Shown here: one piece after another, positions 15,214 to 20,063 of the stretch
Layout: the number at the start of each line of letters is the position of its first letter
Numbering within the stretch: the stretch's first letter is position 1
Assembly (NCBI GenBank): GCA_029857855.1
Contig: JAOUGG010000003.1
Span: forward strand, 1-20,063
Reading direction: 5' to 3'
Source: Acidimicrobiia bacterium
Lineage (GTDB): Bacteria; Actinomycetota; Acidimicrobiia; Acidimicrobiales; SZUA-35
Length of the DNA stretch: 20,063 nt
Position numbers and translations under genes: made by a program
The notes under the pieces: generated by a model
The model's input: the letters and a program-made list of their open reading frames with translations, nothing else
Databases searched by the model: none
What the model was told of the DNA's origin: nothing

Positions 15214-16032
15214 GTGAGCGGCATCACCGAGCCCAGAGGCTGGACGAAGGGCGCGCTCGCCGCCACATCCTGGCTCGTCTACTTCTTCTTCTACGCACCG
15301 ATCCTGGTGCTGATCATCTTCTCGTTCTCCGACAGCCGCAACGCCAGCGTCTGGGGCGGCTTCACCACATCGTGGTACTCCGACTTCGCCTCCGACAGCG
15401 AATTGACCGGGGCCCTGTGGAACTCGCTCCGCATCGCCGTCGTGGCCACGCTGGTCTCGGTCGTGCTCGGCACCATGAGTGCGATCGCGCTCGAACGGTT
15501 CCGCTTCCGGGGCCAGCGGGTGTTCGACGCCCTGCTGTACCTCCCGGTGATCATTCCGGACGTGACCATGGCCGTGATGCTGCTGCTGTTCTTCGCCCAG
15601 GCGGCCAACTGGTTCGGATTCTCGAAGGGCTTCGGCACGATCGCGCTCAGCCACATCGCCTTCTGCATCAGCTTCGTCTCGATCGTGGTCCGGGCCCGCC
15701 TGGCCGGTATGGACGACAAGCTGGAGGAGGCGGCCATGGATCTGTACGCGTCCCGCTGGCAGGCGTTCCGCCACGTGACGCTGCCCCTGATCATGCCCGG
15801 CATTCTGGGCGGCGGTCTGCTGGCCATGACGCTGTCGCTCGACGACGTGGTGATCACCCAGTTCGTGACCGGTGGCGGATGGAGCACGCTGCCGGTGTAT
15901 GTTTTCAGCTTGATACGTAAGGGCGTCACACCGCTGATCAACGCGGTGTCGGTCGTCATGCTCGTCGCCTCGATGGTGCTGGTGGCCCTCTCGTTGCTGG
16001 CGCAACGGCTACGAGGCGACGACGCGATCTAG
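15214..16032 (+). CDS. potC: Polyamine-type ABC importer permease PotC
   Basis: 272-aa permease paired with PotB. The first helix is at about 17-38 (TSWLVYFFFYAPILVLIIFS), matching the PotC N-terminus, followed by a SFSDSRNASVWGGFT-like loop. The EAA loop is EEAAMDLYASRWQAFRHVTL (171-190), and SLDDVVITQFVTGGG (208-222) is the PotC signature after it. GTG 15214 is the best start; the earlier GTG at 15197 in another frame stops within a few codons. The ribosome site is weak, so coupling with potB is likely. A hairpin lies in the 60-bp gap before potD. Confidence 0.94.
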   Translation: MSGITEPRGWTKGALAATSWLVYFFFYAPILVLIIFSFSDSRNASVWGGFTTSWYSDFASDSELTGALWNSLRIAVVATLVSVVLGTMSAIALERFRFRGQRVFDALLYLPVIIPDVTMAVMLLLFFAQAANWFGFSKGFGTIALSHIAFCISFVSIVVRARLAGMDDKLEEAAMDLYASRWQAFRHVTLPLIMPGILGGGLLAMTLSLDDVVITQFVTGGGWSTLPVYVFSLIRKGVTPLINAVSVVMLVASMVLVALSLLAQRLRGDDAI

Positions 16033-16042
16033 GAAGCCAGGA

Positions 16043-16059
16043 CGTCGGATGTTCCGACG
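16043..16059 (+). other. Intercistronic hairpin between potC and potD
   Basis: CGTCGGA (16043-16049) pairs perfectly with TCCGACG (16053-16059) around a TGT loop, 10 bases after the potC stop and 33 before the potD ATG. Such hairpins often stabilise the binding-protein part of an ABC-importer mRNA or partly terminate transcription. The role here is inferred. Confidence 0.6.
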
Positions 16060-16092
16060 GAATGAAACACAGAGAACAGGCAAGGGAGAGAC

Positions 16093-17199
16093 ATGACCTC
16101 ATCACGAGTTCGGTGGAAGGTGGTGATCGCCGCGTTCGCCATGATTCTGGCCGGGTGCGGCGGAGACTCCGGCTCCGAATCGGCCGCCGGCGAATGCGAG
16201 CTCGGCCAAACCGACGGATCGCTCGCCCTCTACAACTGGGCCGAGTACATCGACCCCGAGCAGCTCGACGCCTTCGCGGCCGAGTACGGCATCGCGGCCA
16301 CCATGACCGAATACGACTCGAACGAGGCCATGTTGCCCGTCGTGTCGGCGGGCAACTCCGGCTACGACGTCATCGTCCCGTCCGACTACATGGTCGGCAT
16401 CATGATCGACGGCGAATTCGTCCAGCCCCTCAACTTCGATCTGATCCCCAACGCGGCGAACATCTCGGACGATTTCGCCAACCCGAGCTACGACCCCGAG
16501 CAGACCTACTCGGTTCCCTACCAGTGGGGTTACACCGGCCTGGCAGTCGACACCGCTGTCGTCGGCACCGACTTTCCCCGCAGCTGGGACCTCGTCTTCG
16601 GCGACGCCGTGCCGGCCGAGGCGGTCGGCAAGATCACGTTGCTGAACGACCCCCGGGAGACGTTGGGGGCGGCCCTCAAGTCGCTCGGCTACTCGCTCAA
16701 CACGACCGACCAGGGCGAGCTCGACGAGGCTCAGGCCTTGATCGAGTCCTCGAAGGACAATCTGCTCCGGTTCGACACGGACTCGTCCGATGAGCTGCTG
16801 ACCTCCGGCGAGTCGGCCATCGCCCACGGCTTCTCGGGTGACATGCTCACCCAGTTCCTGGAGATGGACGATCCGAGCCGATACGTGTTCTTCGTACCCG
16901 AGGAGGGCGGCACCCGCTGGATCGACAACATGGTCATCCCGTTCGACGCCCCCCACCCCTGCACAGCCCACACGTTCATCAACTGGATGCTCGACGCCGA
17001 GCAGGGCGCGGCCCTGTCGAACTGGAACTACTACGGCACACCCAACTCGGCGGCCATCGACGGCCTTGACGATGAACTCAATGCGTTCCTGACCGATCCG
17101 AGCGTGCTGCCCGGTGGTCTCGGCAATGTGGAGGAGATCGCCGACACCGGCGACTTCGAGATCAACTACTCGGACGCCTTCGAAAACGCCAAGGGCTGA
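16093..17199 (+). CDS. potD: Polyamine-type extracellular substrate-binding lipoprotein PotD
   Basis: 368-aa lipoprotein. It has a basic N-terminus (RVRWK), a hydrophobic stretch and a lipobox LAGC with Cys22 as the lipid anchor. YNWAEYIDPEQ (47-57) and YDVIVPSDYMV (91-101) match the PotD fold. By recollected alignment with E. coli PotD, polyamine-contact residues are kept at W49, E51, Y52, Y99, D186 and E189 (NDPRE) and at W276 and D278 (RWIDN). The Trp in E. coli's VWNGS segment appears to be His245 or nearby (IAHGFSGD), which could alter specificity. ATG 16093 has AGGGAGA just upstream. It is the last gene of the operon, outside the membrane, delivering substrate to PotBC. A polyamine or a related diamine is the probable ligand. 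Confidence 0.94.
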   Translation: MTSSRVRWKVVIAAFAMILAGCGGDSGSESAAGECELGQTDGSLALYNWAEYIDPEQLDAFAAEYGIAATMTEYDSNEAMLPVVSAGNSGYDVIVPSDYMVGIMIDGEFVQPLNFDLIPNAANISDDFANPSYDPEQTYSVPYQWGYTGLAVDTAVVGTDFPRSWDLVFGDAVPAEAVGKITLLNDPRETLGAALKSLGYSLNTTDQGELDEAQALIESSKDNLLRFDTDSSDELLTSGESAIAHGFSGDMLTQFLEMDDPSRYVFFVPEEGGTRWIDNMVIPFDAPHPCTAHTFINWMLDAEQGAALSNWNYYGTPNSAAIDGLDDELNAFLTDPSVLPGGLGNVEEIADTGDFEINYSDAFENAKG

Positions 17200-17219
17200 T
17201 CGCCCGGCAACGACGTTGA

Positions 17220-17249
17220 ACTCCCGCTGTCCATCCGGGCGGCGGGAGT
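17220..17249. terminator. Hairpin between potD and the convergent DUF4282 gene
   Basis: ACTCCCGC (17220-17227) pairs perfectly with GCGGGAGT (17242-17249) over a 14-nt loop. It lies 20 bases after the potD stop and 22 before the end of the convergent gene. There is no U-run, but position and symmetry suit a bidirectional terminator. Confidence 0.6.
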
Positions 17250-17271
17250 GTCGCGTCGGGATTCGGGTGAG

Positions 17272-17895
17272 TCAGTCGGAGTTGGGGTCGAGCTTCTCGG
17301 CGATCGACTCGAGCAGCTCGGTCTGACGGAACTGGTTGACGAAGAACTCGAGCGTCATGCGGATCATCACCAGATAGAACAGGCCGACGAGCGGACCGAG
17401 GATCAACGCAAGGAGCGCCGTCGCTCCGCCGCCGGCCAGGCCACCGATCACGAAGAACAGCGTCATCAGGGCGACGGCGATGATGACCAGGATGTAGACC
17501 ACCGAGATGGCCCGGCCGGTGATGAACGAGGTGAACTTCGTGTCGAAAAGCGTCGACACGAAGCCACCCAGGTCGACCGACCCCGACGAGCCGGACGCCG
17601 GTTCACCCGAAGGTGGTGCGCCCCAGTCGTCTCCGGCCGCCGTTCCCGGATCGGGTGCCGGACTCGGAGCCGGTGCCGCGACCGACGGGGCCTGATAGTC
17701 GCTGTAGCCGGTTGTGCTCTGACCGATCGAGGAATCCACGGTGCTGTACTGGGCGGAGGGGTTCACCGGCTGGGGGTCACCCTGCCAGGCGGATCCGTCC
17801 CAATAGCGCTGCGTGCCCGGAGGATCACCCTGGGCGTAATACCACCCGGCGGGTCGGTACCCGCCGCCTGCCGATTGGCCCGACATGTCACTCAT
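17272..17895 (-). CDS. DUF2510-DUF4282 membrane protein
   Basis: 207-aa protein. The N-terminus has a DUF2510 motif, AGWYYAQGDPPGTQRYWDG (16-34, then SAWQGDP), a small actinobacterial module with conserved Trp and Tyr residues. A Pro/Ser/Ala/Gly-rich flexible linker follows (about 45-105). The C-terminal part is DUF4282-like: FVSTLFDTKFTSFITGRAIS, two hydrophobic helices (about 131-155 and 160-180), then a charged MRMTLEFFVNQFRQTELL tail. ATG 17895 has GAGGGAGAGG just upstream. The function of both domains is unknown; membrane association is clear. It stands alone, convergent with potD and 130 bp from the next gene. Confidence 0.88.
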   Translation of the reverse strand: MSDMSGQSAGGGYRPAGWYYAQGDPPGTQRYWDGSAWQGDPQPVNPSAQYSTVDSSIGQSTTGYSDYQAPSVAAPAPSPAPDPGTAAGDDWGAPPSGEPASGSSGSVDLGGFVSTLFDTKFTSFITGRAISVVYILVIIAVALMTLFFVIGGLAGGGATALLALILGPLVGLFYLVMIRMTLEFFVNQFRQTELLESIAEKLDPNSD

Positions 17896-18025
17896 GGCCT
17901 CTCCCTCTGTCTGCGAGACGGTGGGCCGCTGCGTCGGCCACCAGCCGCAACTCTAGGGGCCGTTGTGGTCAGGCTCAACCCCCGATCTGGTGCCGATCAT
18001 TCGATGGGCGAGCGGGTCGATCTGA

Positions 18026-19108
18026 TCAGTGAGCGTTGACGAACAGCCGGCCGGTGGCAGTAGCGAGGAAGGCGTCGAACGGGATCTCCTCCTGTTTGAT
18101 GAAGCCCCGCTCCGGCAACATGCCGTCTCGGACCATCTGGATCACCGACGCTACCGAACCGGCGGTCGTCCAGGCGATGGCCGTGGCTTGCTCGCCGCCG
18201 ACCATGATCGGTCGGAACTTTCGCACGTACTCGAGTCGTTTGAGCTGATCGTCGATCCAGCCTTCGGAGGCCACGTGGATGTAGACCGCGTCCTCGGCCA
18301 CGGGCGGTTTGGCGTTGGTCAGGATCTCCCCCGCCAGCTCACGCCGCTCCCGCATCAGCAGCTCATGGAAGAAGAAGTTCATCAGATCCATGTGGCCGGG
18401 GTAGCGCATCGTCTTGTAGTCGATGTTCTCGACCCGGTCGAGGTAGGTCTCACACATCGTGCCGAGGCCGCCTGAGGTGGTGAACGCCTCGAGCCGGGTC
18501 CCGGCCACGTAGACGGTCTCCTTCCACTCCATGGGCGACACCCACTTGTGCACCCCCTCCTCGATGACCTCGCAGTCGTTCAGGTACTCGTTGACCACCC
18601 CCTCCGGGGACCAGTTGAAGGCATAGGCCAGCAGTCCGGTCGGGTGCTCGGGCAGGGCACCGACCCGCATACGGATCGAGCGGCAGCGATCGAACGACTC
18701 GGCTTGGGAGGCGGCCACGATGCCGACGAAGCCGGGGGCCAGACCGCACTGGGGGGCCATCACCCCGGCCGACGTCTCGGCCAGCGATCGGATGTGCTTG
18801 GTGGTGGCGACGTCCTCGGTCAGATCGAAGTAGTGGATGCCGAGCCGGTGGGCCACATCGGCCACACCGATGTTGAACGAGTACGGGAGACACGACAGCA
18901 CGGCCTGACGGTCGGCCAGCGCGGCGGCCAGGGTCTCGGTGTCGGACACGTCGGTCGTCTTGACGGGAAACGGTTCGGACCCGGAGCGGGGCCGCACGTC
19001 GTGGCCGACGACATCGAAGCCGGCGTCGGCCAGGAGACGGGCGGCGAGCAGACCGACCTTGCCGAGGCCGAGAACGGCCACGGACTCAACGTCATCGTTG
19101 GTTCCCAC
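18026..19108 (-). CDS. Saccharopine-dehydrogenase-family enzyme, probable lysine 6-dehydrogenase type
   Basis: 360-aa NAD(P)-dependent enzyme. The Rossmann motif VAVLGLGKVGLLAARLL is at 10-26. PQCGLAPGFVGI (119-130), LEAFTTSGGLGT (206-217) and YKTMRYPGH (231-239) are the conserved blocks of lysine 6-dehydrogenase and saccharopine dehydrogenase C-domains. The length fits stand-alone lysine 6-dehydrogenase (about 370 aa), which turns L-lysine into alpha-aminoadipate semialdehyde. The substrate of that step is the product needed by the ALDH7 gene 2 bp upstream, so the two probably act in sequence. GTG 19108 has GAGG seven bases upstream, inside the ALDH gene end. A saccharopine-cleaving or carboxynorspermidine-type role is the main alternative. 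Confidence 0.85.
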   Translation of the reverse strand: MGTNDDVESVAVLGLGKVGLLAARLLADAGFDVVGHDVRPRSGSEPFPVKTTDVSDTETLAAALADRQAVLSCLPYSFNIGVADVAHRLGIHYFDLTEDVATTKHIRSLAETSAGVMAPQCGLAPGFVGIVAASQAESFDRCRSIRMRVGALPEHPTGLLAYAFNWSPEGVVNEYLNDCEVIEEGVHKWVSPMEWKETVYVAGTRLEAFTTSGGLGTMCETYLDRVENIDYKTMRYPGHMDLMNFFFHELLMRERRELAGEILTNAKPPVAEDAVYIHVASEGWIDDQLKRLEYVRKFRPIMVGGEQATAIAWTTAGSVASVIQMVRDGMLPERGFIKQEEIPFDAFLATATGRLFVNAH

Positions 19109-19110
19109 GC

Positions 19111-20063
19111 TCAGACCTCGAATCGGATGCCCTGAGCCAGCGGCAGCTCACGGGAGTAGTTGATGGTCTGGGTCTGGCGCCGCATGTAGCCCTTCCAGGC
19201 GTCGGACCCGGATTCCCGGCCGCCGCCGGTTTCCTTCTCCCCGCCGAATGCGCCGCCGATCTCGGCCCCCGATGGACCGATGTTGACATTCGCGATACCG
19301 CAGTCGGATCCGACCGTGGAGAGGAACTGCTCGGTCTCGCGGACGTCGGTGGAGAAGATGCACGACGACAGGCCCTGGGGCACGTCGTTCTGGATGGCGA
19401 TCGCCTCCTCGAGCGACGTGTACGGCATCACGTAGAGGATGGGGGCGAAGGTCTCCTCCCTGGTGAGTTCGGTCGGTCCGTCGAGTTCCACGACGGCCGG
19501 GGTCACGTAGTAGGCGTCGGGGTGGGCCTCGGCCATCACCCGCTCGCCGCCGAACACCTCGGCGCCGCCGGCCCGGGCCCGGTCGAGGGCGGAGGACATC
19601 GCAGCGTGGGCCCGACCGTCGATCAGCGGCCCGACGAGGGTCGAGGGATCGAGCGGATGACCGACCGGCAGGCCGGCGTAGACCTTCTTCAGCCGTTCGA
19701 CCAGATCGGCACGGATATCGGAGTGGACGATGAGGCGGCGCAGGGTGGTGCAACGCTGCCCGGCGGTGCCGACGGCGGAGAACACGATGGCCCGCAGGGC
19801 CATGTCGAGGTCGGCCGAAGGGGCGACGATCATGGCGTTGTTGCCGCCGAGTTCGAGGATGCAGCGGCCGAACCGTTCGGCCATCGCCGCCGACACCTTC
19901 CGGCCCATGGCGCATGAACCGGTGGCCGAGACGATCGCCACGTGGGGGCTGCCGGTGAGGACCTGACCGAGCTCCGGTCCGCCGACGAGCACCTGGGACA
20001 GGGCCTCGGGCGCTCCCCCGCCCTGGGCGTTGAAGCGGGCGACGGCCCGGTCGACGATGACCT
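19111..20063 (-). CDS. ALDH7-type aldehyde dehydrogenase (alpha-aminoadipate semialdehyde dehydrogenase), 5' end outside window
   Basis: The last 316 residues of an aldehyde dehydrogenase; the N-terminal part lies beyond the window edge. ILELGGNNAMIV holds the catalytic Glu, and FSAVGTAGQRCTTLRRL holds the nucleophile Cys (codon at 19750-19752). The C-terminus reads GAEIGGAFGGEKETGGGRES, then SDAWKGYMRRQTQTINYS, the signature of ALDH7 (antiquitin/AmaB). These enzymes oxidise alpha-aminoadipate semialdehyde to 2-aminoadipate in lysine degradation, with some betaine-aldehyde and lipid-aldehyde activity. The nucleotide-loop region reads SATGSCAMG. The stop is 2 bp before the saccharopine-dehydrogenase-like gene, so both form an operon. 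The fragment shows no internal break. Confidence 0.93.
   Translation of the reverse strand, partial: VIVDRAVARFNAQGGGAPEALSQVLVGGPELGQVLTGSPHVAIVSATGSCAMGRKVSAAMAERFGRCILELGGNNAMIVAPSADLDMALRAIVFSAVGTAGQRCTTLRRLIVHSDIRADLVERLKKVYAGLPVGHPLDPSTLVGPLIDGRAHAAMSSALDRARAGGAEVFGGERVMAEAHPDAYYVTPAVVELDGPTELTREETFAPILYVMPYTSLEEAIAIQNDVPQGLSSCIFSTDVRETEQFLSTVGSDCGIANVNIGPSGAEIGGAFGGEKETGGGRESGSDAWKGYMRRQTQTINYSRELPLAQGIRFEV

Overview
The window looks like a chromosome segment of a high-GC, Gram-positive-type actinobacterium. The signs are strong G/C preference at third codon positions, frequent GTG starts, Shine-Dalgarno-poor starts next to TANNNT -10 boxes, a DUF2510/DUF4282 membrane protein and a PcrA-type helicase with a C-terminal Tudor-like tail. 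An Acidimicrobiia-type relative is my best guess, from overall protein flavour only. I see no rRNA, tRNA, CRISPR array, insertion sequence or prophage.

Left part (1-6151). A partial zinc-ribbon membrane protein (minus) and a PcrA/UvrD helicase (minus) are separated by two tandem copies of a ~53-bp repeat, one holding a perfect 10-bp palindrome. The helicase start overlaps the stop of a TetR regulator by 4 bp. The TetR gene diverges from a carotenoid-cleavage-type dioxygenase across a 63-bp region with two copies of an 11-bp near-palindrome that sit on the presumed -10 boxes. After a convergent hairpin terminator come a 56-aa membrane protein (minus) and a YiiX-like cysteine hydrolase (plus), divergent with only 21 bp between them.

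Middle (6152-9671). A gene-poor stretch holds one doubtful or decayed ORF and two direct 50-bp copies of a hairpin-forming repeat. It is followed by a cation-chloride-cotransporter-like (SLC12/APC) permease with a long cytosolic C-terminus (minus).

Right-centre (9672-17199). This is the most interesting block. A PuuB-like FAD amine oxidase (minus) diverges from a six-gene plus-strand operon: C45 autoproteolytic amidase/acyltransferase, GNAT acetyltransferase, then potA-potB-potC-potD for a spermidine/putrescine-type ABC importer. Together they read as uptake, N-acyl transfer or hydrolysis, and oxidation of a polyamine-like compound. A 7-bp hairpin with a 3-nt loop lies between potC and potD.

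Right end (17200-20063). A convergent hairpin separates the operon from a DUF2510-DUF4282 membrane protein. Next is a two-gene minus-strand module: an ALDH7-type (alpha-aminoadipate semialdehyde) dehydrogenase cut by the window edge, followed 2 bp later by a lysine-6-dehydrogenase/saccharopine-dehydrogenase-like enzyme. This looks like a lysine catabolic pair. Amine and amino-acid nitrogen metabolism is therefore the common theme of the right half.
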